Assembly (NCBI GenBank): GCA_037501455.1
Contig: CM074863.1
Span: 56,959,501-57,023,500, forward strand
Length of the DNA stretch: 64,000 nucleotides
Direction: 5' to 3'
Source: Lantana camara
Taxonomy: Eukaryota > Streptophyta > Magnoliopsida > Lamiales > Verbenaceae
The position numbers and the translations under genes were made by a program. Under the pieces are notes generated by a model. That model searched no databases, had not been told where the DNA came from, and saw only the letters and a program-made list of their open reading frames with translations. This document shows positions 47,551-59,903 of the stretch, piece by piece. The first letter of the stretch is position 1; each line of letters begins with the position of its first letter.

Positions 47551-47645
47551 CACGAATATGATATATTAATATATCATATTTAATACATAAAGTATATAAG
47601 TATTATTTTTTATAAATACATAATATATATTTTATATATTAATAT

Positions 47646-47683
<38 letters not shown>

Positions 47684-49002
47684 TGTATATAATATACAGT
47701 ACATATATTATATATATACGTAATATTATATATTTATATATAATATACACATATATATTATAGTACATATATTATATATATTATTACGTGTATATATAAA
47801 TATATTAAATAATAAATATTTTAATAAATATATTAAATAATATTATATTTATTTTAACATAATATTATATATTTATATATAATATACACATATATATTAT
47901 AGTACATATATTATATATATTATTACGTGTATATATAAATATATAAATAATAAATATTTTAATAAATATATTAAATAATATTATATTTATTTTAACATGA
48001 TAATATATTATATTTTTATTTTAACATAGAAATATATTTACATTTTAAATAAATATTTTAAATAAAATTTAATAAATATATTAAATTATAAATATTTTAA
48101 TAAATATTAAATAAATATATTAAATAATATTATAATTTAAAAATATTTTAACATAATAATATATTATATTTACTATATATTATATAAATTAATATATACA
48201 TATATATATATATATATATATTTATATAATATATATATACGTTTAAAATGTATATTTTGTATTTATAAAAAATAATATTTATATACTATATATATTAAAT
48301 ATTATGTATTTATATATTATATTATATATTATATACATTAATATATACACATATATATAATATTAATATATATAATATATAATATGTATACGTATAAAAT
48401 GGATATTTTGTATTTATACAAAATAATATTTATATACTTTATATATTAAATATTATGTATTTATATATTATATTATATATTATACACATTAATATATACA
48501 TATATATATAATATTAATATATATAATATATAATATATATACATATAAAATGTATATTATGTATTTATATATTATATTATTATGTTAAAATATAAATAAA
48601 TTCTAATAATAAAATAATATAATTATATTATTAAGTTAAAATAAAAATATAATATATCATTATGTTAAAATATTTTTTAAGCTATGATATATATTTGTAA
48701 TTTAGTAGAATATTTATACACATAATATTTTTATTTATATATTATGTACGTGTAATTATTATGTTAAAATAAATATAATATTATTTAATATTTATTATTT
48801 AATATATTTATTAAATATTATTTAAAATATTTATTTATATTTTAACATAATAATTATTTGAACATTATGTTAAAATAAATATAATATTATTTAATATTTA
48901 TTAAATTATTTATTATTTAATATATTTATTAAATATTATTTAAAATATTTATTTATAATATTAACATAATAATTATTTGACAAAAAATATGTTGTTTTGC
49001 CC

Positions 49003-49068
49003 AGGTTCGAACTTCAGACCTCACATAGAGGAGAGAGCCTCGCTACCGCTGGGCTACAACTACCTCTT
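49003..49068 (-). other. tRNA-like sequence inside right TIR, inverted
   Basis: On the minus strand TAGCCCAGCGGTAGC (A-box-like) is followed by AGTTCGAACCTGGGC (B-box-like). It differs from the left block, so it is not just an extension of the TIR, but it lies about the same distance (roughly 50 bp) from the TIR end and also points inward. Confidence 0.5.
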
Positions 49069-49393
49069 TGTGAATTTTGTTGTCAAGAATTGTTTTTGAC
49101 TTCGCACCCATAAATACATTTAACGGTTTCCGTCCGCCGTTTAACGGTTGGGACCAAAATTGTCACAAATTGAAACCTACGGGACCAAAATTGTCACTTT
49201 TTAAAATAGTGGGACCAAAATTGCAAATCGCCCAATCCTATGGGACCAAAAATGTAATTTGCTCATAAATTATTCAAAGTCGGCCAAGTTCAGACCAACG
49301 TATTTATAAATGATTCATGAAGCTAAACTGACGATTCCTTTTCAGACAGAAAATCCAGACCCGTCACTTGTATGAGGCTGTTAGTAATTGTTT

Positions 49394-49722
49394 TTTTTTT
49401 TTTTCTCCTTTCTTTAAAGTGATTGTTCAATTTGGGCCAATCCAAGTGGTTATTGATGGGCCAAGGCACCACAGGCCTGTTATCCTTCCACTGCCGAGAG
49501 CGGGCGGTTGTCGCTGCTCTGTGAGGCCAGCCTGACGCTGTGCCCACCGCTCTATGGGCCAAGAAGCCCAGGCCTTCGCCTGAACCCCATAGCCCAACTC
49601 CCAGCTTGGAACGGGCAAGCCCGAAACCAGCACCTTCAACCCAACCATCTGAATCAGCCCAACTATCCAATCACTTGAGTGCCCCAAAGCTCAGGTTCCA
49701 GGCTCACGCTACGAAGCCCGGC
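49394..49722 (-). mobile_element. Short poly(A) retroposon with 19-bp target duplication
   Basis: A T run (poly(A) on the minus strand) starts the insert. The 19-bp AGGCTGTTAGTAATTGTTT at 49375-49393 recurs with one change at 49723-49741. Length, tail and duplication are those of a LINE-mobilised retroposon (SINE or retropseudogene). I cannot see a clear tRNA-derived head. The ORFs inside on both strands come from GC-rich sequence with GGGCC words. Confidence 0.7.
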
Positions 49723-49741
49723 AGGCTGCTAGTAATTGTTT

Positions 49742-51082
49742 GACACATGAGAAAGATACTTGTAAATTTAATATATGATCATACCATTTACTATTAAATG
49801 AAATTAAATGTTATTTACCAAATTATATACCAGCGTTTGTTATAAAAGATAATTCTATGAATTTGGTGAGATTTAATCTCACCCCTACAGCTGAGATTCA
49901 AAATTAGGGTTAATTACATTTTGTCATTTAAAGTATTAATTTTTTTTTTCACATTAAAATATAAAATTTTTGGTATTATCGATTGTTTTATGAAATATAA
50001 TAAGAATTGCAGTTCAGTATATAGAAAAATGATTAGGAAAAGTGTATAAGTAGCAAAAAATGACTAGGAAAAGTGTATAGGTAGTGAAGTGGTATACTTA
50101 TCATATTTGTTGCAGCAATCAATAACACTAAAAATTTTAGATTCTAAAGTATAAGAATATCAAATACTTTAGATGAAAATAATTAACTTAAAAAATTAAG
50201 TAAAAACTTATGAATAATGCCCAATTAAGAGATTGCATACTACACCTAAAAACTTAGGTATAAAGCGTAATGCTAAAATTGAACAAACTTAATCAAATTT
50301 AATTATATATATCAAAATTCAAACACTTTCATATGTGAATAAAGGTGCTTTACAAATTACAATGCATGTTCCATTAGGATTAGAACTTAAGAATGGAAGT
50401 ACCTTTTATTTTGGGATATTTTGGCATATAAAGTTAGAATTAAAACTTAAGAATTCAAGTACCTTCTTTTTTTTTTTCTTTTTTTTTTTAAATATTTTGA
50501 CATAATCACTGACTTATATTCTAAATTTTGATTTAATTACACAATTTTTTCTCCAGTTATATGAAAAGGAATTGTTATTTTCAATATATTTGTTAAATGC
50601 ATTCCACGTTTATCTTTAAGTGACAATAACGTCTCTCTTTATTTCTTGCTATTTTTCCCTTTTAACTCAACATTTCATGCTAACTTGTTTTGTTTTATTA
50701 CTTTTATTAATTTTTTATTTTTACTTTTGCATATCATCTGTGATTTTTTTTTCCCAACAAAATTTATTTTTATTTTATAATGCACTCTGCAAATTACTAG
50801 TGGTGCTCTATCGTTAACTTATTTATTTAATTTTCAGAAAAAAAATGAAGTTAATAAAATTAGGAGGTGGTATGCTAACCAAAACCGAAAGAGTATAAAG
50901 AAATAAAATAAGAATAGGCCTGCATGAATTTTAAGATAATGATAAGTTTAGCAAGAAATAATAAGGGATAAATTTATCAGTACTTGATGAAAACTTTGGA
51001 GTACTGCAACTAACAACTCACTTTGAGAAATTACATAATCTCTCCACGGTATATCCTAACGCATGCTTTTATAATTTATAAT
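49742..51082. other. AT-rich stretch without recognised feature
   Basis: About 1.3 kb of AT-rich sequence with poly(T) runs (for example 50467-50491). A 65-residue plus-strand ORF at 50620-50817 is low-complexity hydrophobic. I see no gene or element boundary until the Tat LTR. The same holds for 49273-49374. Confidence 0.5.
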
Positions 51083-51596
51083 TGATGAGGATAAAATACG
51101 CTTGACCCTCGTTTCGACACGTGGCATGGTTAATGCTTGACACGTGGACACACTGGACCACAAGTGTCCCGGACTTCCACCAGCCCATGATCCCCCCCCC
51201 CCCCCGGCCTCTGCAACGAGCGTCTCAGGGCTTTAAAATGAGTGACAGCCTCGCTCTAACCATGAATGCCTTCATGACCCTAAGGAAAGCATTTAACGAG
51301 CGCTGCGCCCTCGTGCAACAACAGAACAAAGGGTCCCTTGCACCCTCATCGCGCTGCTTCGACGCTGATCCCCCCAGTCCATCACACCTAGTTGGCACGA
51401 ACGTGCTTCTCGCCCTCGTTACCAACCCCCAAAACGGCTCTCTGACATCCGTACCTGCCCGCACACCTGACTCTACTGCAAACACTAACTTTTACCAACT
51501 TTTGCAGGAGATTCCTCCTAGAATTCTCTTTTGTTGCGACACGTGTTAGGGCAGGACCACACGAGGAAAATTACCAAGGGGTCCCTGACCCTCAAC

Positions 51597-51604
51597 TATA
51601 AATA
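51597..51604 (+). promoter_or_regulatory. TATA box of Tat LTR
   Basis: TATAAATA sits in CAACTATAAATATGG, in the first part of the LTR before the solo-LTR insertion. Confidence 0.75.
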
Positions 51605-51747
51605 TGGAACTTCATCTCCATTTCTGTAAGCATTCCTCACCACTGCAGCTCCATACTTTAGCTTACATTTCCTCTCTCAGACCACCGTCTGACTTGAGCG
51701 TCGGAGAGCCAAACTGGGAATCACCCCCAGTTCCCCCAGCTTGGCCT

Positions 51748-54700
51748 TGTAGCGCCACAAACGGAAGGCACCACATTCCCCGCACCGAGACCTGACCCAT
51801 ATATGAAATGAAAAATCCATACACGTGCCAAGTCAAGGCGAACGGGGACTCACTCACTCACTAGGCTAGGCGAGAACTAGAATCTCGAAACCCCACAAGC
51901 CAAACAATAAGATAAAATATACGTGCGGAAGCATTTCATATAATCAATCATGAATATAGGTAGCAATTGACGGGTTCAACTAGTATAAATACCTAGTCCC
52001 GAAATTTCAAACATAAATCATAAGTCATAAACTCTGCATTTAAACATGTTTCAATATGCCTTAAACAAAGTACAATGTACATGTAGAAAGACTCTGACTT
52101 AACTACAGAACTTGATCGACACAAAATCCCACCTAGCACTCCAAAACCTGCAAAAGAACTGAAAACAAAGCCGGGTTCAGTCTATAGGAGACTGGTGGGT
52201 ATAAAACAGGGCATACTAAATTTATATTTCAGAATGTAAACACCCTCACATGCAAGCTATAATCCCGTGCGAGGTTTTAAAACATTTCCCCAAGTGGGGT
52301 GAAAACAAAGGAAAACAACGCTCGGGATGACTACGATCAATTTCATTCATTCATTAAAAACATGCGGTCATTTCGTGAGCCCGGCGAGAGGACGAATTCT
52401 CCAACCTTCTCCTCGTGTGTGCATTTATTCATTTATTCGTTCATTCATTAGTGATCATACCACAATCATTCATTCGTTCATAAACATTAACATTCATAAC
52501 ATTAACACTTACACCTTTTTCCTCCGGGTGGTGGATGGGTTAGCAAGACCCGGCCACCTCATTCATTGACCAAAAAGGGTTACATGACTCCCCAGATGGC
52601 GCTCAACGTCTATTCCTCGCTAACTCCTAACGAGGTCCGGTTACGCCGTCATTGTTTGTTGGGACTAGTGCACGGGGATCACCGTCAGCCGAGCTTCCCC
52701 GGATAGCCACGTACACATAGTCCCGGGCCCCATTAAACATTGTGTTCACTGATCTCGCCAAAACATTGGGTAAGGGTTTATGAAAGAAAGGCTTACGTTT
52801 GAAATCATTTGCTCGAGAAAAGACTCTATATACGTAGTAAATACATTTTGGCTTAAAACTTTGCACGTTGGTTTATATAGGGTCGTTTTAGCTAATAGAA
52901 GAGAAACCAACCTTTACACCTTATCGACCAATACCAAGAAGAAAACAAGAGGACTTGAAAGTGTCCTATGAACCCGGTATATCTCCGCCCTGGAGAAAAC
53001 TGTACACAAGACGACATGGTGCATACGTGAGACTCAAGACTCCAAATGAACCATATATGACGCACGACAATGCAATGAATACGATATGAAAATATAAGAA
53101 TTGATATCATGTCATAGAAACATTCTTGTGCACAATTAATGTTTTAAAGACATGTATACAAGCCATTCATTCCTTTCAAGAAACGTTCATATTCATATGA
53201 GTTCATGCCGTTCATTTCTATACCACATAAATCTAAGAAATTCAAATAATGATCATCTCACATAGTATAACATGTAAACACTTCATATCAATCATCAAAA
53301 GAAGCATAACATCATTTGGGGTTCAAACATGAAGCATCAATGCACGCATGTACCATATTGAAGCAAGGAAGACATATTGAGCCATAAACTATATATGACA
53401 AGTATAACGTAGGTTATGAAGGCCTAAGAGGTGATATTATGTCAAGGAATCGTTTGTGTGCACGATTGATACCTTTAAGGCATATAACAAGCAATTCATT
53501 CATTATAAGTGGCGTTCATATCCATTCGAGCTCATAACTTTCACATTCCATATTAAGTCAATCCATGAATTTCATATAATGATCATAACATATGCTTTAA
53601 CATGTATACATTTCATATGAATCATAAAAGAAGAGATAAATACTCAATTAGGGTTCATATTGATAACAAAGATCTAAGCATGCGCATATTAGAAGCAATG
53701 ATGACACGTTGAGGCATACCTTGGAAAATATTTCACAAACAAATCATGAAACTTCATAACATCCAAGGTAGCACATTATAAAACATGTTAATATCTCATA
53801 GAAGTCATAAAAGAGGTGGAGGAAGATTAAACGAGCGAAGAAAAACGGAATTGGAGTAACAAAAATAGGCAGGGCAGAATCCACCCCCATGGATTTTTCC
53901 AAAGGGAAAAATCCACCCCCATGGATTCCTGACAGCAACTCTACTGACTCAAATCCACCCCCGCACCCCCGTGGATTTGGGTCAGTAGCCCAAAAACAGA
54001 GCAAACATGGTATGCACGAAAAAAGAAAGGAAAAGAGGCATGTTAACAACTTGAAACTCAATCAATATCATGCATATTCAAGTTATAATCTCATATATAC
54101 AAGATTGGTCACATTAGATATCAAGAACTTCAAGGAAAGCTTCATGAATTCATCACAAAGATCATATCTCCAAGCTTCAACAATGGCAAGTCTATAAATC
54201 AACCACAACCATGCAAGCTAAGTCCAAACCAACCTAAGTTCATGCTTTACGATCACTTAGCACTTATGCATCTCAAAGGAATTCCAAGAAAAGAAAGGTG
54301 AATCAAGAAAAGGGCAAGAACTCCACTATTCATCATCTTCTCCAATCCTAATTCATAACTTGGTTAAATCAGGCAATATATGACTTAAAAGAACCATGAG
54401 GAGATATCGTACACAAATATAAACTTACCTTCAAGAGATGGTGAGAAATGGTAAGGAGATGAGCTCAATCTCCAAGGGTTTGCACTATTCCTTCTTCTTC
54501 CCCTTTCTTTTCTCCTTCTCTTTCTTTCTTGGCTGATATTTTGGAGTTGTTAGGGGGGTTTGGTTCTGTTGGGGGGGCTGAGTGGGGAGTAAGAGAGTGT
54601 ATCAAGTGGGCTAGGTCATGGGTTTAGGGTCTAGGGACGTTCATATAGGCCCGTAGCATGGAAAAGTCAATGGTTTGTCATTTTCAAGAGCGAGGTGCTC

Positions 54701-55391
54701 GTTTTGGTTGAAATTTGAGAATCTAAATGATATTAAAAAGGCATGAGGCTTATCCCATTGTCTCCAAATCGTCGATATGGATTTAATGGAGGTGACGGAA
54801 CTCGAATCCGAGTTCCCGAGCTCAAGATATCACATACGGAACCAAGGGTGCGCTAAGTGCTCGTCAGCCCCCGGTTTGGTTCCAATCATACCAAATAAAT
54901 TTAAAACGCAATCAAACGAATCCAAAAAAGTAAAACGAGCATACATACACATTCATGACATATCTACAACATATTAAATTTCCACAAAATTTCGGATTCA
55001 TTTCATATAGTAACAACGCGCAACTTGTCACGTAAATGCAAATCGACCAAGAATTCATATAGTTCAAAATTCAAACAAAATTTAAGCATCAATTTTAAAT
55101 ATTTAATAAAAATATAACGAAATGCATAAAATGGGAAAATTAATGAGAATTACAAATAATAATTATCAAAAATATTTAATTAAACAATTAAATAATCTAA
55201 ACGCACAATCAAGGAGCACACAAATTATTCATATTAATTCAAATTCAAATATTGCATATATTTCAATTAATCACTTATTTAACAATTAACCAATAAAATT
55301 TAATTATAGAAAATATTGAAAGCCAATTAATTTGCACAAATTAGTAAACACATATGTCATTTTAAAAATACTGAAAAGTTGGGGCGTTACA
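51748..55391 (-). mobile_element. Minus-strand solo LTR with GGCCT duplication
   Basis: On the minus strand it starts TGTAACGCCCC at 55391 and ends GTGGCGCTACA at 51748 (3644 bp). The exact duplication GGCCT is at 51743-51747 and 55392-55396. It contains a donor-like GTAAGT (54423-54428), AATCCA/TGGATT hairpins (53875-53978), a CAGTCT/AGACTG hairpin (52178-52194) and an acceptor-like TTTTGCAG (52148-52155). It is closely related to the LARD-like element's LTR. No gene is present. Confidence 0.95.
53875..53978 (-). repeat. Hairpin cassette (AATCCAC/GTGGATT type)
   Basis: Two AATCCACCCCCATGGATT hairpins and a larger one with 8-bp arms AAATCCAC and GTGGATTT (53951-53978) around a C-rich loop. 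Confidence 0.78.
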
Positions 55392-55540
55392 GGCCTTCTG
55401 GACTTCTCTTGTGTTTGTCCTAGCAGGTAGAGCCCAGAAGCTTTTCCGGCGACTCCCTTGAGCTTAATCCCAGTTTCCCCACCTCCACAAAATAGAAAGT
55501 GATCGGAGTTTGACACTTCACGTTCTTACCCCATCATTTT

Positions 55541-55560
55541 TGGCGCCATCTGTGGGAAAC
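55541..55560 (+). promoter_or_regulatory. Primer-binding site of Tat element
   Basis: TGGCGCCATCTGTGGGAAAC lies four bases after the LTR end. TGGCGCC is the common start of Tat and Athila primer sites; I do not assign the tRNA. Confidence 0.8.
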
Positions 55561-55628
55561 CGTTTTCAGCTCATCTCTCTCTCTCTCTTTTGCTAATTGA
55601 AAAACAAACACCTATCACTTTTGTTATC

Positions 55629-57430
55629 ATGGTTGCTACTAGATCTGGAGTAGTGGGGGGAGGAGATGACCTTCCCCGGGATTCCAATGTCACTACTGTC
55701 CCGTCGACGGCGGCTGACGGAGCGCCGACTATCGGAGGCACGCTTCCACCAACGGAACTGATGGTCCCACTGCCGGTGGAGGTGCTCAGTTTCCATCTTC
55801 TTCCCATCATCCCCAAAGCACATGGCTTAATGCCCACACCGTTCCAGGAGGACACCCTTTCTTGATGCCTCCTCCTAGGTACACTCTCACTCCTACCGTC
55901 ATGATGCCGACGGTTCAACCATACCATGACGGGAAAACCCAGCTCCCCGTGGTGATTCCAAGGGAGATCGAAGGGGTGGAGTTGCCCCCTTTGACTCCTC
56001 AACAGCTGAGGGCTCTTTATGCCCAGTGTGAGGTTCAGGCAGCCCAGGGTGCATGGGAGAGATTTTATTCCCTGTATTTTCCCTCTGGGCAGGTCACTCA
56101 GGCTGCCCCTCCTTTGGAAGGGATGCAGACATATCCTCTTAGGGAGGCTCAGGCCATCCTGAGGGCTCAACCGCCGCCTCCGCCCGCCAAAGAGACGGCC
56201 AATCAAGGCGAGAACGAGCATCATCAAGGGGACAAGGGTAGAGAGCCCACTGAAAGAATCAACGTTGATGAAGAAGCCCGCTCTCGCGAATCCAAACGTA
56301 GGCCACAAGCATCCCAACGAGGGAGCCAAATCCGGAGAGAAGATCCCAATCTCCTCGTGGCTGTACAAGACCAGCTGCAGGGGTTGCAAGATATAGTGGG
56401 ACAGCTCTCTCGAGTGAGATCTCAGGTTCCCCCCGCTGGGGACGAACGAGACAATGCCAGAGACGTTCGTCGCCCAGCCCGCCAACAGCATGTTCCCCGT
56501 CATGTGGAGCAAGAAGATAATTTTGGATGTTACAACCACCATCCACTCGCGAAATGATCCCCCCTCGTGGAGGAGGTACTACTGGCCCAAGCAGGCCTGG
56601 CTAAGGGTCCAACATCTGTCAACCGTTACGATAGGACCACAGACCCTGCAGAGCATCTGGACCATTTCCTGCACTTGATGCATCTATATGAGCACTCTAG
56701 CCATTATTGGGCTAAGGTCTTCGTCACTTCCCTCGTAGGGATGGCCCAAGAATGGTATAAACGTCTGCCATCCGGCTCAATCCACTCGTACGGAGAACTC
56801 ACTGACGCCTTCCTGAACCACTTCTACTCGTTAAAAGCTCCTGTCACCGCAGTCACTGCCTTGTACAACTTGATTCAAGGCCAGCATGAATCCTTTCGGT
56901 CATTCTTCGCTCGTTTCAACAAAGAGGTGCTGCTAGTAGAGAGATCGTCCATGGATTTTCTGATCTACGTTCTTTTCAAAGCCTGCAATCACAAGCAATA
57001 TATGAGTAAAAAAATTGCCAATTCCATTGTGAAGAAACGCCCCACATCTCTCATGGCGATGAGGGAGATTGTCGAGCCCTATTTCGCGCTCGAGGATATG
57101 TACGGGTCCAATGCTCCAAGACATTCCGAACCCTCTAAGAACGAGCTAGGGCGAGAGGAGCCTCCCCACAGGGAGCGCCACAAGACGCCGCCTCTTCCGC
57201 GGAGATTCGAGCGGGTCCCCCTCAACAGGCCTATTTCAGAGGTTTACTCCTTATCTGACAAGAAGCTCTTCAAAAGGCCCACGAAGATGAAGGACACAGA
57301 GGCTTTGAGACGCTCAAATAAATACTGTGCCTTTCACAAGCAAAAGGGATATGACACGGATGAGTGCCGCCAATTGGAAGTTGAAATTCAAAGGCTCATC
57401 CCGGGGGGGCCACTTGAAGGAGTTTGTTAA
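55629..57430 (+). pseudogene. Tat gag, broken by a frameshift and a stop
   Basis: The start is ATG at 55629 (MVATRSGVVGG). The first frame stops at 55863; the reading continues in another frame from about 55862 (MMPPPRYTLTP), giving a Pro/Gln/Glu-rich N-terminal part. An in-frame TGA at 56555 is followed in the same frame by the conserved gag core (DPAEHLDHFLHLM, WYKRLPSGSIHSYGELTDAF, LIQGQHESFRSFFARF). Near the end YCAFHKQKGYDTDEC is the Tat-type zinc motif with Tyr replacing the usual His. A shift in the G run at about 57404-57410 leads to the protease frame. Gag would form the particle core if intact. Confidence 0.88.
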
Positions 57431-58608
57431 GATGTTGGAGCGTTACGATGAACGGTGCAGCGAACGTTCGAGGGAAAGGAGGAGGAGTCCCTCACGCTCA
57501 AGGAGCCCACGAGGGCGAGGCCCCACAGAGAGTAGCCACTGTGGCAAAGGGAAGGCTCCAGAGAAGGAAAATACCCCTTTTGCGGTCATCAACATGATAG
57601 CAGGAGGTTCATCCGGAGGAGATTCTAAAGCTTCTCAGCGACGGTATATCCGGAGTTATGATCAACGTCCCTCGGTGCCCAAATCAGTCTATGCCATCCG
57701 GGAATCCAAAGATGAACGCTTGAAGGAACATGATGTAATAGGATTTGCAGATAAGGACTTGGAACATATTGTAACGCCCCATGGGGTCAGTGAAACCTCT
57801 GAATGTCCCATGGTGGTTAGCTTAGATGTCCACAATCACATTGTAAAGAGGGTGTTAGTGGATAGTGGAAGCTCTGTTAATGTTTTGCCCTACACTACGT
57901 TCCAAAAGATGAATGTCACTAATACTCCGCTCGAACCACTCAAGACAGCCCTCATAGGCTTTGGGGGTTCGGAGGTTGTCCCACGGGGGCAAATTCGCTT
58001 GGCCACCTCATTTGGCCGTGCAGCGGAAGACACTCATGGTCACCTACGCGGTGGTGGAAATTGAGATCTATTATAACATCATAATTGGGAGACCAGCCCT
58101 CATGGATTTCGAAGCAATTATCTCCACTTACCACCAGAAAATAAAATTTCCTACCCCCGAGGGTGTCGGAGAAGTTTTATGCAATGTCCGTGAGGCCTGG
58201 GAATGTTACATGTTATCCCTTAAAAGGCCTAAAGCGGAGAAAACGTTCCAAATGGGATCCACCAAGAAATCTATGGATTTTCCTAATCTGGACGAGGATG
58301 GTCCCGTGCGCAAGAGGGCCAAGATGAATAGGAAGAAGAACAAAAAGAAACATCCCAACGGCGAGGGTACCCTCGAGACTGCCCCTCCAGGGACGGTTGG
58401 TGAATCCTCGTCAGAGGAAGACGAGCATGACATGAGTGAACCCACTGGTGATGGCCAGCCGACGGGAAAGAAAAGGCGCTCGAGCTCCTTCGCCCAGAAA
58501 TACGGATCGAGCCCACGGAAAAGTTTCTCACTATTGAGTTGGAACCAGGAAACAAGGATAAAACCATTCAGATTGGATCCAACCTTTCAGGACCCTCGCA
58601 GATCATGA
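57411..58608 (+). pseudogene. Tat gag end and aspartic protease, frameshifted
   Basis: After the G-run shift the frame reads GGHLKEFVKMLERY, an Arg/Ser-rich linker (RRRSPSRSRSPRGR), then the protease with active-site motif LVDSGSSVNVLPY at about 57855-57895. A second shift at about 58015-58030 moves into the frame with YNIIIGRPALMDFEAIISTYH, the conserved protease-RT linker. It ends with an acidic/basic low-complexity stretch before a further shift near 58540. Confidence 0.85.
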
Positions 58609-59903
58609 TGATCGACTTCCTCCGGGAAAATATCGATGTTTTTGCATGGAAAGCATCCGACCTTACTGGGATTGATCCGAGCGTCATGGTCCACAGGCTC
58701 AACGTGGACCCCTCATTTAAGCCAATTAAGCGAAAGAAACTGGACGTACACGGTTTTCTGAAGAAAGTTATTGAGGAAGAAGTCAACAAGCTTCTCGAGG
58801 CCCAGTACATCGAGCCAATACTCTATCCCGAATGGTTATGTAACATGGTATTGGTACCCAAGAGCGCAAGTAAGTGGCGCATGTGCAATGACTTCACTGA
58901 TCTTAACATGGCTTGCCCTAAGGATCCTTACCCATTACCCCGTATAGACCAGCTGGTAGATTCGACCGCAGGCTGCGAACTCATGAGTATGATGGATGCC
59001 TTTCAAGGATACTATCAAATCTTTATGGCCCCGAAAGACTGCCCCAAAACTTCATTCGTTGTCCACTTGGGTGTATATTGCTTCTTGGCCATGCCTTTTG
59101 GGCTCAAGAAAGCTAGAGCTACTTACCAGCGTCTCGTTAACAAAATATTTGAGAAAGAAATTGGAGAATCCATGGAAGTGTACGTCGACGATATAATTGT
59201 TAAGAGCGAGTGTCAAGGCTCACACCTGGAGGATCTCAAGCGCACTTTTGTCATTCTGCACCAGTATGGGATGAAATTAAATTCTTCAAAATGTACTTTT
59301 GGAGTGTGAGGGGGAAAATTGTTGGGCTATATGGTTAGCCAACGGGGAATTGAAGCTAATCCAGAAAAAATCAAAGCGATTTTGGATATCCCATCCCCTC
59401 GTAACCTCAGGGAAGTACAAGTTCTGGTAGGGAAAATCATTTCTTTAAACAGATTCATCTCGCGATCGGCAGACAAAAACCTCACTTTCTTCAAAATTCT
59501 GCGTAATGCTCGAAATTTTGCTTGGACCGAGGAGTGTGAGAAGGCATTGCAGGACGTGAAGGCTTACCTTTCAAGCGCTCCACTCCTGACCAAACCAATT
59601 GAGGGAGAGAGGTTGTTTATGTACCTCTCCATCTCCGCTGAGGCATCGAGCGCAGTTCTAGTAGCCGTACGGGAGCGTAAACACCTGCCTGCTTATTATT
59701 TGAGCAAAACATTACAAGGAGCCGAGAGGAAGTACTTGGAAATCAAAAAATTCGCATTCGCCCTCAGCAACGCATCCCGATGGTTGAGGCCATACTTCCA
59801 AGCGCACTCAATAACCATCCTAACCGAACAGCCTCTAAAGCAGGTGTTGTCCAAGCCAGACGTATTTGGAAGGCTGATAAAGTGGGCTATCGAATTAAGC
59901 TAA
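58539..59903 (+). pseudogene. Tat reverse transcriptase and first RNase H, one internal stop
   Basis: One frame runs from 58539. RT landmarks: KWRMCNDFTDLN, SMMDAFQGYYQI with the first catalytic Asp (residue 153), FLAMPFGLKKA, and the YVDD box (residues 215-218). A TGA at 59307 falls in FGV-stop-GGKLLGY, where Arg (CGA) is usual; the frame then continues through PRNLREVQVLVGKI and the RNase H (ERLFMYLSISAEASSAVLV, LPAYYLSKTL). The RNase H shows SISAE where an Asp is usual. A TAA closes the segment at 59901. Confidence 0.92.

Larger units (their letters stand above)
47031..49264. mobile_element. Non-autonomous MULE-like element with 148-bp TIRs and AT-rich core
   Basis: The TIRs at 47031-47178 and 49117-49264 differ at only two bases. 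They start GAGCAAATTACA and carry four TTTTGGTCCCA iterons each. An 8-bp direct repeat ATAAATTA flanks it (47023-47030 and 49265-49272); MULEs usually give 9 bp, so the superfamily call is tentative. The core, 47300-49000, is nearly pure A/T with internal direct and inverted repeats (for example 47405-47530 against 47548-47680) and has no coding potential. tRNA-like blocks lie just inside each TIR. Confidence 0.85.
51083..55536 (+). mobile_element. 5' LTR of Tat-lineage element, split by a solo LTR
   Basis: The LTR pieces are 51083-51747 and 55397-55536, about 805 bp together. It starts TGATGAGG and ends CCCATCA, an inverted match of five bases. A TATA box lies at 51597-51604. A primer-binding site follows at once. 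A C run lies at 51192-51205. The left flank is ATAAT; the 3' LTR lies beyond the window. The ORF at 51121-51549 is in LTR sequence and unsupported. Confidence 0.85.

Noticed and set aside
47009..49268. Two identical ORFs of about 60 residues
   Set aside because: They are encoded by the two arms of a TIR; the repeated PK/QN words come from the GGGACCAAAA iterons.
55571..56542. 323-residue minus-strand ORF
   Set aside because: It lies antisense to the Tat gag region, has no domain, and exists because the gag sequence is GC-rich and low in minus-strand stops.
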